From Roseovarius sp. A-2 (GTDB lineage: Bacteria; Pseudomonadota; Alphaproteobacteria; Rhodobacterales; Rhodobacteraceae): a DNA stretch of 64,000 nt. The notes below the pieces were generated by a model. The model made no database searches. It was not told the DNA's origin and worked only from the letters and a program-made list of their open reading frames with translations. This document shows, piece after piece, positions 56,208 through 64,000 of this stretch. Each line of letters begins with the position of its first letter. The stretch's first letter is position 1. The stretch lies in the NCBI RefSeq assembly GCF_002072155.1, contig NZ_BDIY01000002.1, positions 347,048 through 411,047 of the forward strand. The letters run 5' to 3'. The translations under genes and the position numbers were made by a program.

Positions 56208-57754
56208 TGGACAACCTGCTTTCCATTGTGACCTTCATTCCGGCAGTGGCGGCGGCGATCCTCGCGATCTTTCTGCGCGGCGAGGATGAGGCGGCGCAGA
56301 AGAACGCCAAATGGGTGGCGATGATCGCCACGACGCTGACATTCCTTGTGTCGCTGTTCATCCTTTTCGACTTCGACCCGTCGAATACCGGCTTTCAGTT
56401 CGTCGAGGAGCGTGAGTGGCTGCTTGGTCTGAAATACAAGATGGGCGTCGACGGGATCAGCGTGCTCTTCGTGATGCTCACCACTTTCATGATGCCGCTG
56501 ACCATCGCGGCGTCGTGGAACGTGAAAAGCCGCGTCAAGGAATACATGATCGCGTTCCTCATTCTCGAGACGCTGATGCTGGGCGTGTTCATGGCGCTCG
56601 ACCTGGTGCTCTTTTACCTGTTCTTCGAGGCCGGGCTCATTCCGATGTTCCTGATCATCGGGATCTGGGGCGGTGCGGCACGCATTTACGCCTCGTTCAA
56701 ATTCTTCCTCTACACCTTCCTCGGCTCGGTGCTGATGCTGGTGGCGATGGTGGCGATGTTCGCGGATGCGGGCACCACCGACATACCGTCGCTCTTGCGG
56801 CATGAATTCGCCTCGGAGAGTTTCTCGCTGCTGGGTGTTCATATCGTGGGCGGCATGCAGACGCTGATGTTCCTGGCGTTCTTTGCCAGCTTCGCGGTGA
56901 AAATGCCGATGTGGCCGGTGCATACCTGGCTGCCGGATGCCCACGTGCAGGCACCGACGGCAGGCTCGGTCGTGCTGGCCGCGATCCTGCTGAAGATGGG
57001 CGGCTACGGGTTCCTGCGGTTCAGCCTGCCGATGTTCCCGGTAGGGTCCGAGGTGCTGACCCCGCTGGTGCTGTGGATGAGTGCCATCGCGATTGTCTAC
57101 ACGTCGCTGGTCGCACTGGCGCAGGACGACATGAAAAAGCTGATCGCCTATTCGTCGGTGGCGCATATGGGCTACGTGACGATGGGGATTTTCGCGGCCA
57201 ATCAGCAGGGGCTCGATGGGGCGATCTTTCAGATGATCAGCCACGGCTTTATTTCGGGCGCGCTCTTTCTCTGTGTCGGCGTGATCTATGACCGGATGCA
57301 TACCCGTGAGATCGACGCCTATGGCGGCCTCGTGAACCGGATGCCTGCCTATGCGCTGATTTTCATGTTCTTCACCATGGCCAATGTGGGCCTGCCGGGC
57401 ACATCCGGGTTCATCGGCGAATTCCTGACGCTGGTGGGTGTGTTCCAGGTCAACACATGGGTGGCGGCGGTCGCCACCACAGGCGTGATCCTGTCGGCGT
57501 CCTATGCGCTCTGGCTCTATCGTCGGGTGGTGTTTGGGGATCTCATCAAGGAGAGCCTGAAGACGATCACCGACATGAGCAAACGCGAGCGGGCGGTCTT
57601 TGCGCCGCTGGTGGTGATGACGCTGCTGCTCGGGGTCTATCCCCGACTGGTCACCGATATCACCGGCCCCTCGGTCGAGGCGCTGATTTCCAACGTAGAG
57701 ACGGCACAGGCGGTGGCACAGGCCAGCAGCCAGGTTGCCGTCGCGGACCACTGA
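56207..57754 (+). CDS. nuoM: NADH-quinone oxidoreductase subunit M
   Basis: 515 residues, antiporter-like, 14 membrane helices. [17 protein letters not shown] and the central [19 protein letters not shown] carry the conserved Glu and Lys/His of the channel. The ATG overlaps the nuoL stop. Proton-pumping core subunit. Confidence 0.97.
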   Translation: MDNLLSIVTFIPAVAAAILAIFLRGEDEAAQKNAKWVAMIATTLTFLVSLFILFDFDPSNTGFQFVEEREWLLGLKYKMGVDGISVLFVMLTTFMMPLTIAASWNVKSRVKEYMIAFLILETLMLGVFMALDLVLFYLFFEAGLIPMFLIIGIWGGAARIYASFKFFLYTFLGSVLMLVAMVAMFADAGTTDIPSLLRHEFASESFSLLGVHIVGGMQTLMFLAFFASFAVKMPMWPVHTWLPDAHVQAPTAGSVVLAAILLKMGGYGFLRFSLPMFPVGSEVLTPLVLWMSAIAIVYTSLVALAQDDMKKLIAYSSVAHMGYVTMGIFAANQQGLDGAIFQMISHGFISGALFLCVGVIYDRMHTREIDAYGGLVNRMPAYALIFMFFTMANVGLPGTSGFIGEFLTLVGVFQVNTWVAAVATTGVILSASYALWLYRRVVFGDLIKESLKTITDMSKRERAVFAPLVVMTLLLGVYPRLVTDITGPSVEALISNVETAQAVAQASSQVAVADH

Positions 57755-57771
57755 ACCGGAGGCCCTGAAAC

Positions 57772-59208
57772 ATGCAGGCTGATCTGAACGTAATCCTGCC
57801 GGAGATCGTGATTTCCGTCTATGCCATCGCGGCGCTCTTGTTCGCGGCCTATACCGGCAAGGACAAGATGGCGGGGATGCTGGTCTGGCTCACGGCGGCG
57901 CTTTTCGCGGTCATGGCGCTGTGGATCGGGGCCTCGTCGGGTGGTGGCACGCGCACGGCATTCGGCGGCATGTTCAACGATGACGGTTTTGCCCGCTTTG
58001 CCAAGGTGACGATCCTGCTGTCGGCGGGGGCGGTGCTGGTGCTGGGGCAGGAATACATGGCGCGCCGGGATCTGCTGCGGTTCGAATATCCGCTCTTGGT
58101 GGCGCTTGCGGTCGTGGGCATGATGGTGATGGTCAGCGCGGGCGACCTGATGGCGCTCTATATGGGGTTGGAACTGCAATCCCTGGCGCTCTACGTCGTG
58201 GCGTCCCTGCGCCGCGACAGCGCCAAATCGACCGAGGCGGGGCTGAAGTATTTTGTGCTGGGCGCGCTGTCGTCGGGCTTGTTGCTCTACGGCGCGTCGC
58301 TGACCTATGGCTATGCCGGCACGACGCTGTTCTCGGGGATCATCGACGCGGCAGAGGGGCAGGCGCCGATTGGCCTGTTGTTGGGGCTGGTCTTCGTGCT
58401 GGCCGGGCTGGCCTTCAAGATTTCCGTCGTGCCGTTCCACATGTGGACGCCCGATGTCTACGAGGGCGCGCCGACGCCGATTACCGCGTTTTTCGCCACA
58501 GCGCCCAAGGTGGCGGCGATGGCGCTGCTTGCGCGGGTGGTGCATGACGCGTTCGGCGGAGTGGTGGGCGATTGGCAACAGGTGCTCGCGGCGCTGAGCG
58601 TGCTGTCGATGTTCCTCGGCGCGGTGGCGGCGATCGGGCAGACCGATATCAAGCGGCTGATGGCCTATTCCTCGATTGCGCATATGGGGTATGCGCTGAT
58701 GGGGCTGGCGGCGGGCACGGTGTTCGGCGTGCAGGCGATGCTGATCTACATGGCGATCTATGTGACGATGAACGTGGGCACCTTTGCCTTCATCCTGTCG
58801 ATGGAGCGTGACGGGCAGCCGGTGACGGATGTCCGTGCGCTGAACATGTATTCCAAGGCGCAGCCGGGGCGGGCGCTTGCGATGCTGATCCTGTTGTTCA
58901 GCCTTGCCGGTGTGCCGCCGCTTCTGGGCTTTTTCGGCAAGCTTTACGTGCTGCGCGCGGCCTATGAGGGTGGGCTTGCCTGGCTCGCTGTGGCCGGCGT
59001 GGTCGCATCGGTGATCGGAGCGTTCTATTACCTGCGCATCGTGTTCTACATGTATTTCGGCGAAGAAGGCGAGGGGCTGGAGACCGGCCGTTCGCCGGTG
59101 CAGTGGGCGTTCCTGATGGCCTCGGCGGCAGTGATGCTTCTGGGCATCATCAACATGTTCGGTGTTGAGACCATGGCGCAGGCCGCTGCCGCGACGCTGG
59201 TCAATTGA
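57772..59208 (+). CDS. nuoN: NADH-quinone oxidoreductase subunit N
   Basis: 478 residues, antiporter-like. [16 protein letters not shown] and [20 protein letters not shown] carry the channel residues. CCGGAGG precedes the ATG. It is the last nuo gene; a strong terminator follows within 30 bases. Confidence 0.97.
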   Translation: MQADLNVILPEIVISVYAIAALLFAAYTGKDKMAGMLVWLTAALFAVMALWIGASSGGGTRTAFGGMFNDDGFARFAKVTILLSAGAVLVLGQEYMARRDLLRFEYPLLVALAVVGMMVMVSAGDLMALYMGLELQSLALYVVASLRRDSAKSTEAGLKYFVLGALSSGLLLYGASLTYGYAGTTLFSGIIDAAEGQAPIGLLLGLVFVLAGLAFKISVVPFHMWTPDVYEGAPTPITAFFATAPKVAAMALLARVVHDAFGGVVGDWQQVLAALSVLSMFLGAVAAIGQTDIKRLMAYSSIAHMGYALMGLAAGTVFGVQAMLIYMAIYVTMNVGTFAFILSMERDGQPVTDVRALNMYSKAQPGRALAMLILLFSLAGVPPLLGFFGKLYVLRAAYEGGLAWLAVAGVVASVIGAFYYLRIVFYMYFGEEGEGLETGRSPVQWAFLMASAAVMLLGIINMFGVETMAQAAAATLVN

Positions 59209-59236
59209 CATGAGGTCGGTCACGGTCTGAGACAGT

Positions 59237-59273
59237 AGCGACGCGCCCCTGCCGGGCGCGTCGCTTTGGTTTT
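59237..59273 (+). terminator. Rho-independent terminator of the nuo operon
   Basis: AGCGACGCGCCC, a 5-base loop, GGGCGCGTCGCT: a perfect 12-bp GC-rich stem followed by TTGGTTTT. It starts 28 bases after the nuoN stop and is the clearest terminator in the window. Confidence 0.88.
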
Positions 59274-59282
59274 GGCAACCGC

Positions 59283-59411
59283 CTCCGGCGGGAGTATTGT
59301 CAAGAAGAGAAATATATATAGAACAAATTATTATCTATTGCGCGGAATGTAAAATCCACAAACTCATCAACGCTGTGACCTCGTTCTGAGTTATTGTTTT
59401 GCACTCTAGAA
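59283..59411 (+). repeat. Partial GAGTATT repeat and AT-rich spacer at the island border
   Basis: The first part, CTCCGGCGGGAGTATT then CAAGAAGAG, shares the GAGTATT core and the A-rich end with the three repeats at 13987, 24246 and 36152. After it the base composition becomes strongly AT-rich (many A/T runs up to 59411) with no gene, directly before an insertion sequence. Confidence 0.45.
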
Positions 59412-59413
59412 TA

Positions 59414-60463
59414 AAGCATTTCGGCAAAAACTGAATCGGGGGGTTCCTCGGCTGTTCTGGCTGTGATTCCTTCTGTTTGGGAGGATGGATCATGTCAGCA
59501 CCATTGCCGAAGGCGCTCCGGGCGCGGTTTCAACGGTATATCGAAGAGGGTTTGAGTGGACGAGCAGCGGCGTTGCGGCTGAAGCTTTCGCCGGCCACGG
59601 GCGCAAGATGGGCACAGATGATCCGGACGCGCGGCCATGCCGATCCTGCGCCTCAAGGCCGTCCGTGAGGCCGCGGCAAGCTGGCACCTTACCGGCCGTT
59701 TTTCGAGGAACTGATCGCGCAGGATCCAGATATCACGCTCTTCGAGATGCGTGATGCCCTGATGGCGGCGGAGGGCGTCGGGGTTCACCATTCCTCGATT
59801 GCCGCGCTCCTGTCGCGCCTCGGGTTCACCTATAAAAAGAATCGCTGGTGGCCACCGAGCGGCGCCGCGCACGGGTAAGGCATGCGCGACACGACTGGCT
59901 GATGCGACGCATGCCCGCCATGCGACGGCAGCCCGAGCGCCTTGTTTTCATCGACGAAACTTCAGTAAAGACGAACCTCACCCGGCTGCGTGGCCGCGCG
60001 CTGCGCGCAGAGCGTCTCGAGATGGACGCGCCTTTCGGAAACTGGGGAACTCAGACATTCATCGCCGGTCTGACCCTCGACACCTTGATCGCGCCCTGGA
60101 TCATCAAGGGCGCAATGGACGGGCCCGCGTTCGCCGCTTATGTCCGAGAGGTGCTCGTGCCGGAACTGATATCCGGCACCGTCGTCATCCTGGATAACCT
60201 TGCCACGCACCGCAACATCAAGGCGGGAGAGGCAATCACGCAGGCAGGGTGCTGGTTCCTCTTCCTGCCGCCATATTCGCCAGACCTCAATCCCATCGAG
60301 ATGGCCTTCTCCAAGCTCAAATCCCATCTGCGCAAGTTCGGCGCCAGAACTTTTACCGATCTCTTCAACGCGCTCGGCGATATCTGCCGGATGTTCACGC
60401 CGGACGAATGTTGGAATTACTTTCTCGCTGCTGGATATGTCGCAAGTTAAAACCGAATTGCTT
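59414..60463 (+). mobile_element. IS630-family insertion sequence, complete ends
   Basis: A 1,050-base element flanked by TA (59412-59413 and 60464-60465), the target duplication of the IS630/Tc1 group. The ends are imperfect inverted repeats: left AAGCATTTCGG-N4-AACT, right complement AAGCAATTCGG-N4-AACT. It encodes one transposase in two frames (59492-60450). Its transposase gene carries a premature stop, so this copy is probably inactive on its own. It lies just inside the lower-GC region downstream of nuo. Confidence 0.85.
59492..60450 (+). pseudogene. IS630-family transposase (frameshifted, with a premature stop)
   Basis: Frame 1 (from ATG 59492) holds the helix-turn-helix part, with a TGA at 59666-59668 where relatives have CGA (Arg) in a Gly/Arg/Pro stretch: a single C-to-T change. 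Past it, the frame continues to an A5G run (59834-59839). A -1 shift there joins frame 2, which ends at 60450 and has a complete DDE core: IDETSVKTNLTR, VVILDNLATHRN, PPYSPDLNPIEMAFSKLK. The A-rich shift site resembles programmed -1 frameshift sites of IS elements. The nonsense codon makes this copy a likely pseudogene. Confidence 0.85.
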
Positions 60464-60464
60464 T

Positions 60465-60611
60465 AATCATCTTGCCGAGCGCGGATTGCCGTTGGAGCCT
60501 GGCCAAATTGTATTGTGCGGCACTCATGCCCCAATTCGAAGGGTGAGTGGCGCGGCATCAATCGCTGTCGAGATGACCGGTTTAGGTAGAGTCGAAATTC
60601 ACTTAACTTGA
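60465..60611 (+). pseudogene. C-terminal fragment of a 2-keto-4-pentenoate hydratase-like gene
   Basis: Starting at the right edge of the IS, 48 codons read NHLAERGLPLEPGQIVLCGT and end ...GLGRVEIHLT before a TGA. This is the pattern of the last beta-strands of the fumarylacetoacetate hydrolase/2-keto-4-pentenoate hydratase family (a Gly-rich turn, PGQIVLCGT, LG-V at the end). No 5' part exists on the other side of the IS, so the gene was cut by more than a simple insertion. Confidence 0.6.
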
Positions 60612-60660
60612 TCAGCCAGTTTCGAAAAAGCGGCGATCATCATGTTAGAGTGTGTTGCGT

Positions 60661-60815
60661 TCAATCGGCTTCATACCCTGCAGCCTTGAAGAAATTGTAG
60701 CATTCCTCCTAGGCGAAGCGGTTGCAGACATGGCCGACGGCCTGCCACAACTGATCGTATGTGCGGCCAGCGGCTCGGCGCATCAGGGTTTTGAGCTTTA
60801 CGAACGCCATCTTGT
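60661..60815 (-). pseudogene. C-terminal remnant of a second IS630-family transposase
   Basis: On the minus strand the sequence reads MAFVKLKTLMRRAAGRTYD, QLWQAVGHVCNRFA, a TAG stop, then EECYNFFKAAGYEAD and a TGA at 60663-60661. This is the end of an IS630 transposase of a different subgroup, and its DDE-proximal part (NPIE) is lost. The remnant abuts the stop of the copCD gene, which marks a recombination junction. Confidence 0.75.
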
Positions 60816-62375
60816 TTAGCGATCTTCTGGCTTTGCAAACGTAGCGGTTAAAGTGGACTGCACGAAGTCGGTGATCAGAACGCTCAACTTCATTTCCCAT
60901 GGCCCTTCAGTGGGAAGTGTCAACGGCCCCGCCTGCCAAGTGCCTTCTGGCGTCAATTCCGCATCAATCTTGATTGGGCCAATGCCTGCTAAAATGTCTG
61001 AGAAGGAAAGGCTGGCTTCTTTGGGCAGTAGTGGCCCTGCGCCACCATCCGCGAAGTGGATAGTTATATTAATCGCACCAGGAGGCGCGTCTGAAAAAGT
61101 GACATCTGCCATTACTTCAGCGCCATGCAGATGCAGGTGAATCGGGTCAGTAGCCCTTTCGGCACCGGGCGGTGGGGTTAGCCGGAAGCACATGGCAACG
61201 AGCAGGACGACCATCCCGAGTGCAATTTCGGCTCCAATGCTGCGGCGCAACCTGGTTTGCGTAGCAAGGGGCGCTGCGGTCAGCGCCGGGGTCAGACGTG
61301 TCTTGTTCAGCAAGGCAAGCACAAGCATGCAGGCCACCAGAACCAGTTTGAAAGCCAGAAGTTTGCCCCAGTTCGATCCGATCAGGGTCGCGACATCCAC
61401 GCCGCGGATGGTAATTAGACCAACGCCAGAGGCCACAAGCACGATCACAGCGGGAAGCGCCACGTTAGAGAACCTGTGCAGTGTCCGTAAGTTGTTCGAT
61501 CTCGAAATGCTAGCAATCAACGGAGGCAATCCACCGATCCAGAAGATCAACGCGGCGGCGTGCAAAGCCATCAGCGGCTGACCGATCCAGCGATCTGGCC
61601 CCACGCTGGCATGACCAGACACAGCAAGCGACATGGTCCCGAGACCCAGTGCAAACAGCGCCACGCCGCGCCCCCTTAGGGAACTGCCCGCGATCAAGGC
61701 CGCGACGGCACCCGCCACCAGCCCCCAGCCGCGCGGCGCGGATACGGCGGCGATCCAAGGGGCAGGCGACAAAAGGGCAGGAAAACCGCGCCCCAAAAGA
61801 TCGAGCCCGTATGCGCCGAGAGCGATGCCCGCTAGCGGTAGTGCGGCCAGAGCGGATGTGCGCCCAAGGCGGGCGGCAACCGGGGGCAATGGTGCGATCA
61901 TAGCGGCGTAAAGCGCCCCGCCAACTGCCAGAACCATGCTAATAACCGCCAGATACCGCGCCGCAATTGAGGGAATAGCAGTTGCAGGAAGGTCCAGTTC
62001 GGCCCCGCCTGTGACTTCGCCAACTGAAAACACCAATGCCCCACCGACCGGATGTCCATCGGCTGAGGCGACCCGCCAGTTCAGCACATAGGTGCCGCGC
62101 CCGGTTTCGGGAGGTGCAGAAATAGAAAGCTCATCGGGCTTGGCCGATGCTTCAGCCGCACTGCGCGTTCCGTCCGGCAGAAGCCATTCCATCGTCAATA
62201 CCCCAACGGGTTCGCTGAAACGCAGGCTTACGGTCTCGGGCAAGGTATCGAGCAAGGCGTCGGCTGCCGGGCTGCTGCCTTGGAACTCGGCATGAGCGAA
62301 AGCGGGTGACGCCAATACCAGAACCGCAATCAAGGTGCATAGCAGCATATGCAGAATGCCTGTCGGTCGTGTCAT
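60816..62375 (-). CDS. CopC-CopD fusion copper protein (YcnJ-like)
   Basis: 519 residues. A signal peptide (ending SPAFA) gives a mature N-terminal His (HAEFQGSSPAADALL). The CopC domain (about 28-125) includes a further His in ASADGHPVGGALVFSVGE. Then comes the CopD integral-membrane domain with about eight helices (about 140-400), with conserved His in SGHASVGPDRW and ALHAAALIFW. A C-terminal periplasmic domain (about 410-519) includes HLHLHG. It probably binds or imports copper at the inner membrane. It is last in the copper operon. Codons are less GC-biased than in core genes. Confidence 0.88.
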   Translation of the reverse strand: MTRPTGILHMLLCTLIAVLVLASPAFAHAEFQGSSPAADALLDTLPETVSLRFSEPVGVLTMEWLLPDGTRSAAEASAKPDELSISAPPETGRGTYVLNWRVASADGHPVGGALVFSVGEVTGGAELDLPATAIPSIAARYLAVISMVLAVGGALYAAMIAPLPPVAARLGRTSALAALPLAGIALGAYGLDLLGRGFPALLSPAPWIAAVSAPRGWGLVAGAVAALIAGSSLRGRGVALFALGLGTMSLAVSGHASVGPDRWIGQPLMALHAAALIFWIGGLPPLIASISRSNNLRTLHRFSNVALPAVIVLVASGVGLITIRGVDVATLIGSNWGKLLAFKLVLVACMLVLALLNKTRLTPALTAAPLATQTRLRRSIGAEIALGMVVLLVAMCFRLTPPPGAERATDPIHLHLHGAEVMADVTFSDAPPGAINITIHFADGGAGPLLPKEASLSFSDILAGIGPIKIDAELTPEGTWQAGPLTLPTEGPWEMKLSVLITDFVQSTLTATFAKPEDR

Positions 62376-62480
62376 CGGTCTTCTCGCTCTTGGTTTGTCC
62401 TGAATTCTTCAGTTCGGGCTTTTTCAGATTCGACAGGTGGGGCCGCCCGTTATCGGGCGATCCCTTGTTATGCAGCCGTG

Positions 62481-63002
62481 TTAGTGGCTGTGACCCGGTT
62501 CGGTGATTTTCACACCCGGAGCCGGACCTTCGAGTTCATGGGGGTCCTGACCTTCGGCGGGGATTTCGATCCAGCGTTCGGCTCCATTTGCGCATTCCTG
62601 CACAACAGGAAAATAGACAGTCGATCCTACCGCAAATGTGTCGGTCAGTTTGCCACGGAAGGAAAACTGGTCGAAGTGAGCGTCTAGAAGCTCGCCAGTC
62701 CAAATCAGTTCTTTCACACCTTCGGTCATGGAGGTGCCGTAGTAGTCATAGCTGTTCTCATAAGCCCCGGTGACGGTTTCGAGTGCCCAACCTGCTTTTG
62801 GCACGGGTTTGACGGCAATCATACCTTCGGGGATCAGTACCCGAACTTTCAGTGTCGCCTCACCGGCGCAACCATGGCCGATGTTCACGACACCGATATA
62901 GGTCGAACCTTGTGCGGCATGTGGGGTGGCAAGGCTTGCATGTGCAAAAGCCGCCGATGTGCTGACTGCAAGTGCAGCAAGGGTGGTCAGAATGGTTTTC
63001 AT
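62481..63002 (-). CDS. ycnI: YcnI-family copper-binding protein (DUF1775)
   Basis: 173 residues. The signal peptide ends AAFA, giving mature HASLATPHAAQGS; an N-terminal His of this kind binds Cu(II) in characterised YcnI. The DUF1775 domain follows, with a Trp in ELIWTGELLD. It ends EPGHSH, another possible metal site. Its start overlaps the stop of the upstream 66-codon frame (ATGA). It probably delivers copper to the CopCD protein. Confidence 0.9.
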   Translation of the reverse strand: MKTILTTLAALAVSTSAAFAHASLATPHAAQGSTYIGVVNIGHGCAGEATLKVRVLIPEGMIAVKPVPKAGWALETVTGAYENSYDYYGTSMTEGVKELIWTGELLDAHFDQFSFRGKLTDTFAVGSTVYFPVVQECANGAERWIEIPAEGQDPHELEGPAPGVKITEPGHSH

Positions 63003-63199
63003 AGTTTTTCTCCAACGGGCATAAAGTTAGTGGATCGACCGGAATGCCCACCCGGCACGATTCCGTAGCCATAAAGGCAGACGAACTTGGGGCAGGATAC
63101 GGGGGCGCAAGGCTGGCGACAGGCGATCCGAACCGAATACGGATGCGTGCCAACTGGCGTCAGGAACAGTGCCATGCCCGGAAACCGGACATCCGCCAT
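62999..63199 (-). CDS. Cys-rich 66-codon frame coupled to ycnI
   Basis: A 66-codon frame with ATG at 63199, preceded by GAGG at about 10 bases. Its TGA overlaps the ycnI ATG (ATGA). The protein has four cysteines in a tight CX3CX4CX4C pattern (C27, C31, C36, C41, in ACRQPCAPVSCPKFVC), attractive for Cu(I). It may be a translated leader that controls ycnI, or a small copper-binding protein. Expression is not proven; only layout and composition support it. Confidence 0.5.
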   Translation of the reverse strand: MADVRFPGMALFLTPVGTHPYSVRIACRQPCAPVSCPKFVCLYGYGIVPGGHSGRSTNFMPVGEKL

Positions 63200-63249
63200 G
63201 CACCCGTCCTCAGTCGGTTACGGCAGGCATTGCGTGCCCCGTGAAATTA

Positions 63250-63690
63250 TCAGGTCAATACTGGTGGAGCGCGTGGCTGGTGAGGCGCTTTGTCGGATTG
63301 ACGTGCGCGACGGAAATCGACAAGGTCTGGAAGAAACGCGGTAAATTCGGCCGGTCCAGCAAACGTATACAGCCACGCCTGCACCATGACGAGTGACAGT
63401 GTGACCGCCATACAGTTCGACGGTCCATCTGTGGGATCATCTGCGGGTTGTTCATCCAACGCGCGACCATCATCCGTCAACCAAACCTCCGTAGGGCCTT
63501 CGGGTGTGCAAAGCACAAGCATCATGCCGTCATTACTGGCAACCCGCATAAGTCCTTGAGGGACATTGCCCGACATGAACAGGGCCAGAAGAAGAACACA
63601 TCGGAGCGCAACATCGTGGCTCGGCAAGCGCGATGCGCTACCGACCCAATCCACCAGTCGGCGGCTAGATGTTCTGACTAAGTTCGACAC
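63250..63690 (-). CDS. DUF2946-family protein, copper operon
   Basis: 146 residues from a GTG at 63690 with GGAGGAG 7 bases upstream. A hydrophobic helix (about 30-48) leads to the family pattern MMLVLCTPEGP (C61), a Pro/Asp-rich stretch with C93, and an ending with HQPRAPPVLT. DUF2946 proteins are often found in copper operons, and some act as copper-responsive leaders. It is the first gene of a DUF2946, Cys-rich frame, ycnI, copCD row. Confidence 0.75.
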   Translation of the reverse strand: MSNLVRTSSRRLVDWVGSASRLPSHDVALRCVLLLALFMSGNVPQGLMRVASNDGMMLVLCTPEGPTEVWLTDDGRALDEQPADDPTDGPSNCMAVTLSLVMVQAWLYTFAGPAEFTAFLPDLVDFRRARQSDKAPHQPRAPPVLT

Positions 63691-63821
63691 GCCGTGTCTC
63701 CTCCACGGGGCAATGATTACTGATGCAATTGTGACTTATCAAGGAACGATAGTGATGTACGAACGGCAAATTAGGGCAATGCTGCCCTACCAGTAACCCC
63801 CTTTTTGGCAGGGCGGAGAAA
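63691..63821 (-). promoter_or_regulatory. Probable promoter region of the copper operon
   Basis: 130 bases between the DUF2946 start and the IS3 element hold no gene. On the minus strand a TTGATA with 17-base spacing to TAATCA could be a weak promoter. An inverted repeat GGGCA-ATGC-TGCCC (63774-63787) might be an operator. No metal-regulator consensus could be matched with confidence. Confidence 0.4.
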
Positions 63822-63847
63822 TGGACAGTCTTCCGCTGCCACTGAAG

Positions 63848-64000
63848 TGGTCCCAGAAAACTGGACAGTCGGCTAAGGTGTATCCCAAACCTTTGAAGGG
63901 ATACGAGAATGGCGAAGCGCCGGAACTTTACAGACCAGTTTAAGGCCAAGGTGGCGTTGGAAGCGCTACGTGGTGACAAGACCGTGCAGGAGATCGCGGC
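63848..64000 (+). mobile_element. Left end of an IS3-family insertion sequence (partial)
   Basis: The segment TGGTCCCAG then AAAACTGGACAGTC (63848-63870) looks like the left terminal repeat of IS3-type elements, followed by a transposase start at 63909. A second TGGACAGTC stands 40 bases earlier (63822-63830), so the true left end could be there. The element runs off the window. Confidence 0.7.
63909..64000 (+). CDS. IS3-family transposase OrfA, N-terminal part (partial)
   Basis: The frame begins MAKRRNFTDQFKAKVALEAL and continues RGDKTVQEIA to the window end. This is the N-terminal helix-turn-helix start of IS3-family OrfA proteins. The rest, including the DDE-bearing OrfB, lies outside. 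Confidence 0.85.
   Translation, partial: MAKRRNFTDQFKAKVALEALRGDKTVQEIA

Noticed and set aside
56135..59223. Long His/Arg-rich minus-strand frames opposite nuoM and nuoN
   Set aside because: Composition is the complement of membrane-protein codons (runs of His, Arg, Gln); no homology signal and no ribosome sites.
1..64000. CRISPR arrays, rRNA or tRNA genes
   Set aside because: No regularly spaced direct repeats and no tRNA or rRNA-like conserved sequences were recognised on either strand.

Overview
The window looks like the chromosome of a marine-type Rhodobacteraceae (Roseobacter-group alphaproteobacterium). The grounds are the overall high GC, the tetrameric sarcosine oxidase operon soxBDAG, dnaG followed by an alphaproteobacterial rpoD, an FnrL-type box, and a 14-gene nuo operon with the accessory frames typical of the Rhodobacter/Paracoccus line. 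I saw no rRNA, tRNA or CRISPR.

Layout. 1-7.2 kb: the end of ychF, an MttB-family methyltransferase, a three-gene signalling operon (LuxR-type response regulator, FIST sensor of the NosP type, hybrid histidine kinase) and a pirin. 7.4-11.1 kb: a small membrane protein and a TadG/TadE/TadE pilus-assembly set. 11.1-18.1 kb: glutamate-type dehydrogenase and soxBDAG. 18.1-23.2 kb: dnaG, rpoD, an AT-rich orphan gene and a YefM-YoeB toxin-antitoxin pair. 23.2-30.1 kb: glycosyltransferase, waaA, moaA, a lipoprotein, gph, a DegT-family aminotransferase and an Xre/RES toxin-antitoxin pair with a readable promoter and operator. 30.2-40.5 kb: a leucine/isovalerate catabolic (liu) cluster interrupted by a divergently oriented ompW that carries a perfect FnrL box. 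40.7-59.2 kb: nuoA-N with eight extra genes plus a C-terminal extension on NuoE, closed by a strong terminator. 59.3-64 kb: a lower-GC mosaic of IS630 and IS3 pieces, a truncated hydratase gene and a copper-handling operon (DUF2946, a Cys-rich 66-codon frame, ycnI, copCD).

How the parts work together. Sarcosine oxidase feeds methyl groups to tetrahydrofolate, and the MttB homologue may act upstream on methylated amines. The liu genes convert isovaleryl-CoA to acetoacetate and acetyl-CoA. Complex I re-oxidises the NADH produced. The FIST/kinase/regulator operon and the FnrL box suggest nitric oxide or oxygen sensing.

Best candidates for something undescribed: (i) a periplasmic Cys-pair repeat family, four copies in two adjacent genes between nuoD and nuoE, with 48-49 residues between paired cysteines; (ii) the family of extra nuo-operon proteins, including a helix-hairpin-helix tail on NuoE that is duplicated in the next gene; (iii) a Cys-rich 66-codon frame translationally coupled to ycnI in the copper operon; (iv) several intergenic repeats and tandem hairpins inside operons.
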